Positions 1 through 10,032 of a DNA stretch of 64,000 nucleotides are shown here, piece after piece (the first letter of the stretch is position 1; each line of letters starts with the position of its first letter). The DNA comes from Symsagittifera roscoffensis (Eukaryota > Xenacoelomorpha > Acoela > Convolutidae): NCBI RefSeq assembly GCF_963678635.1, contig NC_087065.1:11491579-11555578 (forward strand). Direction: 5' to 3'. The translations under genes and the position numbers were made by a program. Below the pieces are notes generated by a model. The model made no database searches. It had not been told where the DNA came from and was given only the letters and a program-made list of their open reading frames with translations.

Positions 1-41
1 AACAATGTCTGGAAAATTAAACTAAATTAAAACATATAGAA

Positions 42-3000
42 CTAGCAAAAACGGAAATCACGCCACGTATTTGTATTTGTACATATTGGATTGTTTCTCA
101 ATTCACTCACGTAAAGTTCTTTCAATTTTTTTTGAATCCCGTTCTCGATTTTTCTAAATTGCGCAAAATTATGGGCAGTGGATTCCATTTTTTAGAAGTC
201 AAATGAAAAATTGATTTTCGTAGAGAAGCGGTTGAACAATTTTTGTCAAAAATAATTTGTTTCGTTCTTTTGTTGAGCCTATAATTGGCAGTCGGTAGTC
301 TCAATGTATTTTGAAAAGCCTTCTTTTTGTTTGTTTGATATTGGTATAAGTATTTTATACACTTTAACTCAATTCTTTCCTCGATTCCAATGAACGATTT
401 GCTAATGCGAAGAAGGGGAGAAGATTTAAATTTCGATCTGAATGTTCTTTTTTAACGCCCCATTCAACTGTTTCTCTAGAGATAGCATCAAAGTAGCCTT
501 AATTTGTATTAAAAATATTGCTGAATAATCTAAATGTGATAAAACAAGACAATGAAGCAAGGCATCTAATGATAATGTCGGCAGTTGTTGTCCAATTGTA
601 TCTATAGTTTTAATTCCTTGTGCCATTTTTTGGAGAATTGTTTTGGTTTGAGCATGAAAAGATAAACTTGAATCAAGAAAAAGGCCTAAATATTTGCATT
701 CTGATTTTTTGGCTACATAATGCCCATTAATTACTATTGTATCAGTATCTACATTTTTGCTATCATTTTTTTGACAAAATGTTATAAATTCCGACTTAGA
801 TGCATTCAGATTCAATTGGTTCTCTGCAAAAAACTCCGTTAGATTATTGAGTGATTTTTGCAATCGATTCGAAGCATCCTCAGAAATTTTAGAAGAGGAA
901 ACAACCATACAGTTGTCAGCATATTGAACTAAACTACAACCTTCATATAATCGCTCTTGTATGTCATTAACATATAAATTGAACAACAACGGACCAAGTA
1001 CCGTTCCTTGTGGGACACCTCGTTTTATTTCAATCCAGTCTGAAAAGATTCCATTGACGTTTACTCTTTGAATACGTTTGTTTAGGAAGCTAGCAATTAA
1101 AGCATTTGCTCCATTTGAAAAACCGAGAGAAAGCATTTTTTCTATTAAAACTTCATGCGAAATAGAATCAAAAGCCTTGGACAGATCTAATAAAGCTGCA
1201 TGTAAAATTTTTTTGAATCTATTTGATTTCGAATACTTTCTGTCACATAAACAAGAGCATCTTGTGTTGAAATGTTTTTGCGAAATCCGAATTGAAATGG
1301 TGTCATTATTTGAAATTTGTCAAGATGTTCTGTTATTTGAGCATGTAAAATTTTTTCAAAAATTTTAGAAAAAGCACAAGTTATTGATATTGGCCGATAG
1401 TTTTTTGCATCCATTGGATCATCTTTTTTTAACAAAGGGAAAATGTTCTCGGAAAAATGTTCTCATCTAAGCAAGTATTTATGACAAAAGTTAAATGTGG
1501 AACTATAACTGATTGACCGTCAATGATTGCCCAAGCAGGTACGGTACAAGGTCCGAGAGGTTTTCTAACATTGATTTTTCGAACTATATCAAAGCATTGC
1601 TTCACTGTAATGTGTTGAAAATGGAAAAGTGCAGATTCAGAGGCAGATTTGTTGTAATTCGGAGGCTTTTTAGCGCCAAAAAATTCGCCTAAGTTTGAAA
1701 AAATATAATTTAAAGGATTGGCAATTTTTTTGTCTTGGATTATCATTTCACTGAAGGAATTTCGTAGAACTGTAATTCGATTGTTGCCAGAACAAGTACC
1801 TCTAACATGGTTAATATTTTTCCATTTTTGTTGGATAGTGCTGAGAAGTGAAAAACAATTTTTTGAATGATCGAGTTGTTTACTTCTAATCGATTGGCTA
1901 TAATCGATTGGCAGTAAATTCTGTTTCTTAATCAACAATTGCTGACATTCTGAATCGAACCACTCCGTTTTCAACACATTTTTTGGTTTAAAATTACGAA
2001 GAAATTTTTTTTCGATAGGAGCATGTTGCTGAAGAGCACTAGAAATTAAATAAATCATCGTCGAGAACATGTTTTGTGTGTCTGTACATTGATATAAGAG
2101 ATACCAAGGAAGAGCGGAGAGTGTATTGCAAAATTCATTTTTCTGATGATTTTTCTTATTGAAAGTCGAAATTATCCTCGGTAAACTTTTGCCGCATTTT
2201 ATATCCGTCAAAATAAATGAAGCAAAATGGTCGGTTTTATAAGGTGTATCAAAACAAAATTCAATGCCGTTTGTTTCATAGTCACTGATAATGTAGTCGA
2301 TATGAGTTTTAGTTGAGGAACTAATTCTGGTCTCATCGTTTGGACAAAAAACCTTCAATCCATATGGAATAATTATAGAATCTAAATTTTCTTTTTCTTT
2401 GCTATCCAAATAATTTATGTTATAATCACCCAGAAGCGTAATTTTATTAGAAACTGAAAATGCATTATCTATGTTAAGCGTTAATTGTCCCAAAAAATCA
2501 AAAAAAATTGATCTACTAGGATTATAACACACATTAACTAACATTTTTTCCTTACTGGAAATGTTAAATGTAGATTTTCACTCAACCCACACTGACTCAT
2601 ATTTTTCTTTATCAAATAAATTTAAATCAGGCCTCAATTTCGGAGCCAATTTGACTGGTATATTTAACAAAACGCCACCGCCTTTCTTCTTCACCGCTGA
2701 TTGCCTATCATATCTGAACATCGCATGCGTTCTCGGGTGGAGATTCCATAAATTGTCACTATCTTCTTTTTTAAGCCACGTTTCGGAAATTCCTATAATT
2801 GTATTTTCGCCCATATCATCAAGATTTTTTTTCAATTGCATCCGTTTTCTAATAATACTTTGAAAATTCGAATGAACAAATTTAAGATTTGCACAATTTT
2901 TTGAGCAGATGCCGTAGACTGTTTCAATGGTTTCAATAGGACCAGGGTTTTTTTCAACATCCCCACTTTGGGTCAGTAACAACGCAAAAAGGAAAAGATG

Positions 3001-3165
3001 AGTCAGTGTGGTAGCTCTCCGCTCATTTATCCCACATTTCGATGATAATATCTTTTGATGGCAGCTTAGATAGCCCCAGTAAACAATGGTTTTTTCTATA
3101 TTTTCCATCTGAGCCTTGGAAATTAGAAAAATTGCACAAAACAACCAGAATTTAATATTCAGCAT
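42..3165 (-). pseudogene. LINE ORF2: 2A peptide, AP endonuclease, reverse transcriptase (frameshifted)
   Basis: Translation starts at ATG 3165 with a hydrophobic leader, then a 2A motif (2976-2938) and the start of an AP endonuclease (SETWLK). The frame breaks near 2560. The endonuclease continues as GDYNINYLD and HIDYIISDY. It breaks again near 1430, just before the RT motif NYRPISIT. The next piece (1136-426) carries RGVPQGTVLGPLLFNLYVNDI in short form and YADN at the catalytic site. The C-terminal tail is recognisable at 304-122 and, after another shift in an A run, to a stop at about 42. The second catalytic Asp of the YADD box reads Asn. The copy cannot encode a working polymerase. Confidence 0.88.
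2938..2976 (-). other. 2A ribosome-skipping peptide motif
   Basis: The reading frame gives L-T-Q-S-G-D-V-E-K-N-P-G-P, an exact match to the 2A consensus D(V/I)ExNPGP, preceded by a leucine-rich stretch. At 2A motifs the ribosome fails to form the Gly-Pro bond and continues, releasing the upstream peptide. Here the upstream product would be about 75 residues beginning with a signal-peptide-like segment (MLNIKFWLFCAIFLISKAQ), and the downstream product would be the EN-RT protein. 2A motifs at ORF2 N-termini are known in LINEs of sea urchins and other invertebrates. Confidence 0.92.
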
Positions 3166-3233
3166 AATAAATTAAACAAATTAAATAAATTAAATAATCG
3201 TCAAAGTTTGCACCAAGAAAAAATGCGAAACTA

Positions 3234-4259
3234 CTATTTCCTAAAAACTTTTGCTCCGTTTTGGAAAAATTGTATCATTTCCGCCGTTTTTGGATCTAAA
3301 TTTGATGATTGTTGGGTTTGCTTCATTCTGGGGCGGGTTGTAATCTCACATGTGTTTGCATTAATATCAGAACCTCTAAAAGAATCTCTAAAACTTTCCA
3401 CCAAAATTTCAACACCCCCATCAGAAGGATGCAAACCATCCGAGCTAAGCGCATCGGTATTTTGACTAAAATTTTTGTTTATGACTAAAATATCCAATTT
3501 TTCTTCGCCCAAGTCCTTTACATTCCGTACTAAATTAAGAATTTGCTTGTTTAGCTTCTGTACATTTGGATTAAAATCTTTTCTAAAAGCGCCTAAGGGA
3601 GTTACAGTACATAGTGAAATTGTTTCTGGGGAGAAATTATGATTTACGAGATAAATTAGTTTTTCTAAGCTACTCACGGCTTCCTTCGCGTCGAAATCAT
3701 TTGAGAGGCAGTCATTTATTCCAATTAGCGTAGTTACATGTTTAAAATTTTGCGATTTACTGTTTCTCACGCGTTCCAGCAATGCAGAAATTTTGTGCCC
3801 ACCAAATCCTCTCGCCAAGACGTTTTCCGATATTTGTTCCCCATTGATTCTGTTAACAATTGAGTCTCCCAGTAATAGGCCAGAATATTCTCCTTCTCGT
3901 GGTAAAAATAAATGTTTTCGTTGTTGGTCGAATTTTTCTTCTTGAATATTGGTTGCTTGTATTTTGATTTCTTGGTTATTCTTGCTTTCTTGGTTATTTT
4001 CGCTTCGTTTGTTCTGATTTCTGCTCCGAGTTTCAATCTTGCTCCATTCATTTTCAAATTTGTTTTCTGCAATTTTCGAATTGCCCGTATTTTTAAAATT
4101 TTCTAGATCAATAAATTTGTTTCCTTTTTCTTCATCTTTCGTTGATACAGTTAAGTTTTCGATAATTCGTTTAAAATAAGTAACATTTTCGATCAAGTCT
4201 TTATACAGCTCGTATTTCAATTCGTCGTTCAAATTTCGGAAAGTTTCGAGGTCAAACAT
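3234..4259 (-). CDS. LINE ORF1 protein with SGNH/GDSL esterase domain
   Basis: This is an intact 341-residue ORF starting at ATG 4259. Residues 1-115 are charged and Asn/Lys/Glu-rich with no recognised fold. From about residue 125 it has the SGNH hydrolase blocks: GDS at 131-133 (nucleophile Ser), G-I-N-D at 180-183, and D-G-L-H-P-S at 274-279 (catalytic Asp/His). In CR1-group LINEs such an ORF1 esterase is thought to bind the RNP or act on lipids or acetyl esters; its exact role is unsettled. ORF2 begins 69 nt downstream. All catalytic residues are kept although ORF2 is broken, so this copy may have decayed recently. Confidence 0.85.
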   Translation of the reverse strand: MFDLETFRNLNDELKYELYKDLIENVTYFKRIIENLTVSTKDEEKGNKFIDLENFKNTGNSKIAENKFENEWSKIETRSRNQNKRSENNQESKNNQEIKIQATNIQEEKFDQQRKHLFLPREGEYSGLLLGDSIVNRINGEQISENVLARGFGGHKISALLERVRNSKSQNFKHVTTLIGINDCLSNDFDAKEAVSSLEKLIYLVNHNFSPETISLCTVTPLGAFRKDFNPNVQKLNKQILNLVRNVKDLGEEKLDILVINKNFSQNTDALSSDGLHPSDGGVEILVESFRDSFRGSDINANTCEITTRPRMKQTQQSSNLDPKTAEMIQFFQNGAKVFRK

Positions 4260-4404
4260 GTTGGCGATTAAAAGCGAAATTAAAAATAAGACATTAAAAT
4301 GAACCGACTGATCGCTAGAAATTTAAATTGGTCAATTATGGCCAAGGTTAATCATATTTGGCCCTTACATTTCAATTATTTAATTATTTAAAAAACTGCT
4401 TGAA

Positions 4405-4605
4405 AAGAATATGATTAACATTCTCATATATAACAATTGTATGACTAGCATTCTTTCATAATGAAATTGTATGTCCATACATGGGAATTGAATGACTGGC
4501 ATTTTATCGTTAATGAGAAATTTGAGACTAACATTTTACCATAACTGGGATTTGTAGGACTAACATTTACCATGAAATGCTTAGGTGGTATGACTAGCAA
4601 TTTAC
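4405..4605. repeat. Degenerate short tandem repeat
   Basis: The phrase (A)TGACTAGCATT or close variants recurs about six times at irregular 30-50 bp spacing (near 4410, 4441, 4490, 4527, 4557, 4590), with interleaved CATAATGGGAATTGTA-like text. It is probably an eroded minisatellite. Confidence 0.5.
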
Positions 4606-4609
4606 TAGC

Positions 4610-6175
4610 ATTTTTCAAGCCCTGTTAAACTAGTTTTTGGCTGATTCATTTTTCAGCTGGAATATTTACATTTTTATTAGCAGTGACTAGTTGAGGAAAA
4701 CCTAAATCCAACATTTTTCATTTACTAAAGTTTTCATAGACTTCTATTCTGGCAGCTGGCAAGTCCGCAATAATACTTGTGAGTTGAAACTTAACATTGA
4801 AATACATAACTGATACATGCTTTCATCCTGATATTAGCAGTTTTCTGTTGCAATTACCTTTTCGCAGTGGAAGGAAATTATGGCCAAGGTTATTTTTTAT
4901 TACGTTATTACAGGTGCCACAAAGAAGCTCGTACTGGATCAAAAGTGGTATGATTTTTTCAGCAGTTTACTGGTGAAAGTGAAAAGTGATATCACTTATT
5001 TTTCCGCTACAGTGTTTGGGAAAAAGGAATAACAAAAGGTACCGTTTTCATTTAACACAGTATTTTATCTACAATAGGACATGTGAGAAAGTTTAGCAAT
5101 GCCAACCGATCAAATATTCGAAAAATGGAAAATTTTCTCATTCAAATTCGAAACACCGACAAGAAGTCTTCGACTAATTGTTTTTTTGTCAATTATTGGT
5201 TTATCTAGCCTAAGAAAAACATTTGGACGTCGTGCCACAATTTGAAGACTCCATGCAATGCTCCCCTTCGTAGCATCAGCAACCATCAAAATAAAACTAA
5301 GATGGAGTTCAGGAGTTTCTCACGGTCTCCTAAATTACCCTGCCAGTAATTTTAGGAGTTATTAGGAAAAAATTTACGGATAATATGTAGTTTCTTCATA
5401 AAAGCTGACTATTTAACAAAAAGGCGAAATAGAGTTGGGTACCTCTCGTGACACCATACAAAACTGGTGTAGCAAGCTGGCTGACAAAAAATGAAACGGA
5501 AGCAACTGAAAATAAAAAAAATTGAACAGAGTGGGAGCAGAGCTTCGCACCACATGCTATACAAAATTGATTAACAATGATTACAATTAAATAAAAAGAC
5601 ACATCAAAAAAAATTAACAAACCTTCACAAAAAATATAAACACTGTAAAAAAAGACAAAAATTCCCGGAACTAAGTAAGATAAAACGATTCAAGTGACTC
5701 TGTTAAACTAATTGTTAACCCGAAAAAGTCTATATTCTGATTTGATAACGCTTGCTAATCGCAAGCGTAACAAGTCAAAAAACAAACGTTACATATCTTC
5801 TGCTAAAAATTTACTGAGCTCCAAAAATTTCAATTGCTTGTTTTGAATGATGTTAAACTTGAGGAAAACACTTTAAGCAAAACAATCGCCGGTGTTCATT
5901 AAGTATTATTAAATCAGTTGTAGAGCGGCAACTAAGTCGACAAAAATTGGGTGAACGTCCATTGAGCCGTCAACAAAATTATTGTCATAAATGTTTTAGC
6001 AATCAAGTTCTAATATTCTTAAAGTTTAGGCCACCTACCAGAAACACTAATATACAATGTCGTTATTTCCTTTCAAACTTTGCAAAATTATGTCACTAAG
6101 CCGATATATTATAAGTCGAAACTATATAAGCCATGAAAAGCTGTTAAGCAAAAAAATTCTGAACAAGGTCAAGTG
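4610..6175. other. No gene recognised
   Basis: AT-rich sequence with only short uninformative ORFs. A phrase TTATGGCCAAGGTTA at about 4335 recurs at about 4880. A short dispersed repeat around 5721-5770 (TCTGATTTGATAACGCTTG followed by an inverted CGCAAGCG) recurs at 7097-7145 and, more diverged, at about 35905-35950. Confidence 0.5.
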
Positions 6176-6179
6176 TTAT

Positions 6180-6385
6180 TTTAATTAAAAACACAGAGGC
6201 AAGCTGCCCTTCGCAAACACTTACAAGAACACGACCAAAAAACAGCTCCATTAAGTTAAATAAGAAAAAGTAGAAATAGGCCGCGGACTAGCAAAAACTC
6301 GTCTACGTGTAGGATTCGAATCTGCGCCCTACTGCAATCAAGAGATTATGAGTATCGCGCACTACCCCCTCAGCCACTTAAGCTT
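6180..6385 (-). repeat. tRNA-derived SINE, copy S1
   Basis: Read on the minus strand it begins with a tRNA-like head: GTGGCTGAGGGGGTAGTGCG (A-box-like) and AGATTCGAATCC (B-box-like). A body follows with GAGCTG...GGTCGTGTTCTTG and GTGTTTGCGAAG. Copies with the same head and body order lie at about 48027-47860 and 38100-37920, also on the minus strand. Flanking sequence beyond the head (6400-6440) is shared with 38115-38150, so the SINE may sit in a larger composite repeat. Confidence 0.6.
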
Positions 6386-7089
6386 AACAACGAACAAACA
6401 CTAGTCACAAATAAAGCAGCTATAAATGCTAACAAATAGCCAATGCGATTCAGCACCAAATACAAATAGACTCACTTTTGCAAATATTAATTTGGAAAAT
6501 CATAACAAACTGAAGGCATCCACACTACCTTTGCATGTAACAAATGGCATGAATCCATAGTATTATTAAATTATGCATATCAAAAATTTGCGGAATGTAT
6601 TCAAGAAAAAAATTTCTGAAATCGAGTTTTCATTACTGTGATGTTGTTTGAAACAAATAACTTTTTTCGATTCCTTTGATGAATTAAAATGTATCTTTTC
6701 GAATGTCAAAGCACATGCTTTCAAAAAGCAATAAAGGTGCCCCACCATTATTGGGGTGCCGCACCAATATTTGCGACTTAGGTTTAAAAAAGAAAGCTCG
6801 TGCTCATACACTAGCTTCGCAAGTTTAATTACTAGCAGTAACTATAAAACACTTTCAAATACAACAAATAGCTTACTGGAGAAAAATTTCTGCGATGTGT
6901 CAATTAAGCCTACAAAACGTAGACAGACAGGCAGACGATAGGTTGACAATTTTTTTTGATCATCAGACCTTTGTTGTCACAGGCGTGGTCGTATCCTCTA
7001 GGCTAAGTGTGTCGGAGAAACTAAGTATCTTATTTTTATAATAAATCAAGCTAAAAAATTATCCAAGTACTTAGATTAACTAAGCAGGT

Positions 7090-7150
7090 AGCCTGAAAAA
7101 AGTCTATACTCTGATTTGATAACGCTTGATAGTCGCAAGCGTAAGCATGT
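7090..7150. repeat. Short dispersed repeat with inverted core
   Basis: AAAAGTCTATACTCTGATTT followed by GATAACGCTTG...CGCAAGCG matches 5721-5770 closely and about 35905-35950 more loosely. The core CGCTTG/CAAGCG can pair as a small hairpin. Function and family are unknown. Confidence 0.5.
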
Positions 7151-7541
7151 TGATTACAGTGGACTCATTTGCTATGCAGCAAAAAAACTCCAATGTATGT
7201 TACTTGAAAAAATCCTCACTGAAAAGTAGCCCTGATATCTAAAGTAAAAATACAGCAAATCAAGAAAACGTTAACCGTTAACATGCTTTTGGAACAAAAT
7301 AGATTTTGACATGCATTGTGACGAGTGATTTATCCAAGGCTGGGTTAACATAGATATAGCATAATCGGCTCTTTTTCTTTTTCCCCCACCTCACACGAGC
7401 TTCAATATATTAGTGTAACGAGTGCTTTTACAAGGTTAAGTATGAAGACCGAATATATTTGTTGTGGCCTTTATAGTCTGTATGTAAATTTTCATAACAA
7501 TCGGAGAATGTGGTCAACAAATTTACATGTAAAAGTTTGCA

Positions 7542-8000
7542 TGTTAATGCTACATAGCATTAAAGTATGAAAGTATAGTATAAAGCCAGTATAGTTGCTT
7601 AGCAATATCAGCTATATAGCTCAGCGTATACATAGTGGGTTCCGGGGAGTTCGGCGTGGGTTCGATTCTCACCTAAGTCGTTTCATTTGAGAATCCTATT
7701 TGAGCCGAACCTGACAGACCATAAAATGCTAATATTTTAATCGGTTCAAAATTGGTTTGCAATTGAGTTTCTGTTAATTAAACTGCGTGAATTAAGTATG
7801 AACTCATTGTGAAAAAACACATAAATCACACAAATCAGGGCATGAACAAGCCCACTTTTTAACTTGATACGTGTAATGTTGTTGCTAATTCCGTGCAATA
7901 AAAATTACTAAAATTCGCCGTTTATTGATTCTCTTGAATTAAACCGATTCTGTTTCCTGTTTTTATAAGTTATAAAAAAGTTATAAAAAAGGCCAGAATA
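7542..8000 (+). repeat. BEL copy 1 5' LTR (459 bp)
   Basis: It starts TGTTAATGC and ends CCAGAATA, directly after the TTGCA target duplication and three bases before the primer-binding site. A polyadenylation-type AATAAA lies at about 7897. The U3-like half carries a tRNA-like module (7610-7675) shared with copy 2. The second half differs strongly from copy 2, so the two copies belong to different subfamilies. Confidence 0.9.
7610..7675 (+). promoter_or_regulatory. tRNA-like module in BEL LTR (A box, T-arm, B box)
   Basis: TAGCTCAGCG at about 7617 resembles a tRNA A box. The T-arm GTGGG-TTCGATT-CTCAC pairs over five positions (one G-U) and holds a canonical B box (GGTTCGATTC). The spacing between arms is shorter than in a real tRNA, because the anticodon/variable part is only about 17 nt. 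The same module occurs in both LTRs of copy 2. It could act as a Pol III-type promoter or be an old tRNA/SINE capture; activity is unproven. Confidence 0.55.
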
Positions 8001-8003
8001 TTT

Positions 8004-8021
8004 TGGTGCCGCGACTCGGGA
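8004..8021 (+). other. Primer-binding site, BEL copy 1
   Basis: TGGTGCCGCGACTCGGGA lies three bases after the LTR. Its complement ends in TCGCGGCACCA, the 3' end expected of a tRNA with a GCCGCGA acceptor stem, discriminator A and CCA. Eukaryotic tRNA-His has this layout (GCCGTGA acceptor and A73), so a His-type primer is plausible but not certain. Confidence 0.75.
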
Positions 8022-8039
8022 ACCGACCCGAACACAATT

Positions 8040-8215
8040 TAATGCGAGCACGAATTGAATCAAAGAACGACCCCTGGCGACCTCAAATTGAAGCAAGGAA
8101 CGACCCCTGCACAATTTTGTGCGACCTCAAATTGAAGCAAGGAACGACCCCTGCACAATTTTGTGCGACCTCAAATTGAAGCAAGGAACGACCCCTGCAC
8201 AATTTTGAGCGGCCT
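8040..8215 (+). repeat. 44-bp minisatellite in BEL leader
   Basis: A unit containing CAAATTGAAGCAAGGAACGA and CCCCTGCACAATTTTG recurs with exact 44-bp spacing (CAAATTG at 8084, 8128, 8172), with a partial diverged unit before it. Copy 2 lacks this array at the equivalent position. Confidence 0.85.
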
Positions 8216-9178
8216 CATTCTCCAAACCAAGGAGCCCTCCACAATTTCGTGTGACCTCAAGTCAAAAACGGGGAAACGACCACTAATCAAAACAAAGCCG
8301 ACAACTCAGAGGCCGACATCACACAAGACGGAAAGTGGTTTTTTTTGTGGAATCTTCGTGTACTTTTGGACTCAGGCCCGGTGAACTACCTGCAAAAAAC
8401 TTGTAAGATCGAACCTGTGCTTTCAACTAACTTTTAGACTCTAATTTGTGCTAGTTTTTTAACCAAAAAAAAGTGCTACTTTTTTGATTATCAGTGCTAT
8501 AAAATTACATACGATGTTGTTAATTGCAAACCGATTAAGACCGTACTAGATACCTGATCCTAGTTCATACCCAGTACCCTATTACCCCAGGATAATCTCG
8601 AACCCAAAAAATTTTGTGAAAAAAAAATTCAGAAACTTTCCAAAAAACTTTGGCAAAAAAATAAATAAAAATTTTCAAAAAAAATTTTTTTCTCGAAAAA
8701 AAAGAAGTTAATCCAACTTTTCCCAAAACTTTCACTGACAAAAAAATTTTTTTTTTTTTTGCCCGAATTTAGAGCAAAATCGGAAAACACCGTTTTCGTC
8801 TCGCCCGTTCAAACGTTTAAACCGTCAATCGTGTCGAGTAAGTTTTTTGAGTGAATCCCTACCTCGGTTTCCTCCAGTGGTTGGATAAACTCTTAAAAAT
8901 TTGCTCGGCTCGCCCCATTTTCGGCCGCATACCGCCGCGACCGTTACTACTACCGTTTCGCCGTAACGTCGTTGAGTTTAACCGATAAACCGTACGCGTT
9001 AAATTAAATAGTACTGAATCGAAGCCTTAGCAAAACCTTAAAAAACCCTCAGCTAAGGGTTCTTAAAGTTCTTATCGTGATGAAATTCTTTTTTTTTTCA
9101 TTTCTATGTGACGACTTTACAACAACAGACTCCTTAAATTGATTGCCATTAAAACAATCGTATCGCTTATCACTCTCA
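8216..9178 (+). other. BEL copy 1 untranslated leader
   Basis: No convincing ORF. It includes A/T homopolymer-rich stretches (about 8600-8765) that are absent from copy 2, and segments well conserved with copy 2 at about 8505-8600 and 8820-9140. That pattern suggests an element leader with functional islands rather than random filler. Confidence 0.6.
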
Positions 9179-9826
9179 ATGGTGTTCATCATTGCTGCGA
9201 GTTCTCTCCATCACTCCGTAAATACATTACCATTAACTCTACAAAAACGCCTCGACGACACTTTTAAAGCAGTTCCAGGTTTAAGCTTTAATTTGAATGC
9301 AAATAACCGGCAAAAGACTGTTCAATATCTTTTAAGCAATTCCCCAAAATGTATGATAGAGAAAAACTTTAAAATTTGGCACGATGTTATAAATAATTCA
9401 TTGAGCAAGCATAGATCAAACAACGATAACCCACTTACACCAGAAAGTCTGATTAAAATTTTAAAAGAATATAAAAACAAAATATCAGCCATTATTTCCG
9501 TACACCGTCAAAATACCCCTAATATTTATGGACGTTTGGTTGAAACAGGAATATTAACAATTAATGTGACCAAACATTTAATATCAAAAAGAAAAGCTAG
9601 CAATAAAGAACTAATTCGTAAGCTTAAATTAATTCATCCTCCGGCGTTTTTAGAAATAAAAAATTTGAGAATCATTCGACGTTACTTCCCCAATCTGTCC
9701 GAATTTATCAATAAAATTAAAAGTCGTCGACCAAGTTCAAGGAAAAGAAAAGCAGATAAGCAAAAGATTTCACAAATGACAACAGTTGAAGAATATTTAA
9801 CATTTGTTAGGCATTATAAATCTTGA
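9179..9826 (+). CDS. Uncharacterised leader ORF upstream of BEL gag
   Basis: ATG at 9179 opens a 215-codon frame that ends before gag. The product begins with a mildly hydrophobic stretch (MVFIIAASSLHHSVNTLPLT), is Asn/Lys/Ile-rich, and ends with a strongly basic segment (RRPSSRKRKADKQK) resembling a nuclear localisation signal. I recognise no domain. Copy 2 carries the same ORF at the same place (about 20478-21130) with indels and stops, so it belongs to the family rather than arising by chance. BEL elements normally have only gag-pol, sometimes env downstream. It could be an accessory protein or a gag-like remnant; no function can be assigned. Confidence 0.65.
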   Translation: MVFIIAASSLHHSVNTLPLTLQKRLDDTFKAVPGLSFNLNANNRQKTVQYLLSNSPKCMIEKNFKIWHDVINNSLSKHRSNNDNPLTPESLIKILKEYKNKISAIISVHRQNTPNIYGRLVETGILTINVTKHLISKRKASNKELIRKLKLIHPPAFLEIKNLRIIRRYFPNLSEFINKIKSRRPSSRKRKADKQKISQMTTVEEYLTFVRHYKS

Positions 9827-9879
9827 TTTGTTTTTTTTTCTATTAGTTAAATTCATCTTTATTTTCAATCTTGTAGTTT

Positions 9880-9990
9880 GTTGTCCTTCTGTTCCGTAGG
9901 CAACGAGAATTGTAAGGGTCTTGCGAGGATCCTCTCGTTCGGTATAGGACGCGGCTACTTGAATTGACTCTAGTTTGATTCCGTCAACCG
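9880..9990 (+). promoter_or_regulatory. Conserved structured spacer between leader ORF and gag
   Basis: AACGAGA (about 9901) pairs with TCTCGTT (about 9935), and GAGGATCCTC inside is a perfect 10-bp palindrome. Copy 2 keeps the palindrome and most of the stem (about 21198-21240) while its ORFs decay. Position just before gag suits a packaging, dimerisation or reinitiation element; this is inference only. Confidence 0.4.
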
Positions 9991-10032
9991 ACACTATTTT
10001 TTTTGCTCTTATTTAAAAACAAATATTTCGAA

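Larger units (their letters stand above)
42..4300 (-). mobile_element. CR1-like non-LTR retrotransposon (LINE), minus strand
   Basis: Two ORFs run on the minus strand in the usual LINE order. ORF1 (4259-3234) is an SGNH esterase. ORF2 starts at 3165 with a 2A motif, followed by an AP endonuclease and a reverse transcriptase ending near 42. An esterase in ORF1 is a known trait of CR1-group LINEs. ORF2 is broken by several frameshifts, so the copy is dead, although ORF1 and the 5' part are well preserved. The 3' UTR and tail lie at or beyond the window edge, so no target site duplication could be found. Confidence 0.9.

Noticed and set aside
1078-1368. Plus-strand 96-codon ORF opposite LINE ORF2
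   Set aside because: It is a shadow of the RT coding strand and has no domain.
8040-8215. CRISPR-like array
   Set aside because: The regular 44-bp units have no distinct spacers; it is a plain minisatellite inside a retrotransposon leader in a eukaryotic genome.
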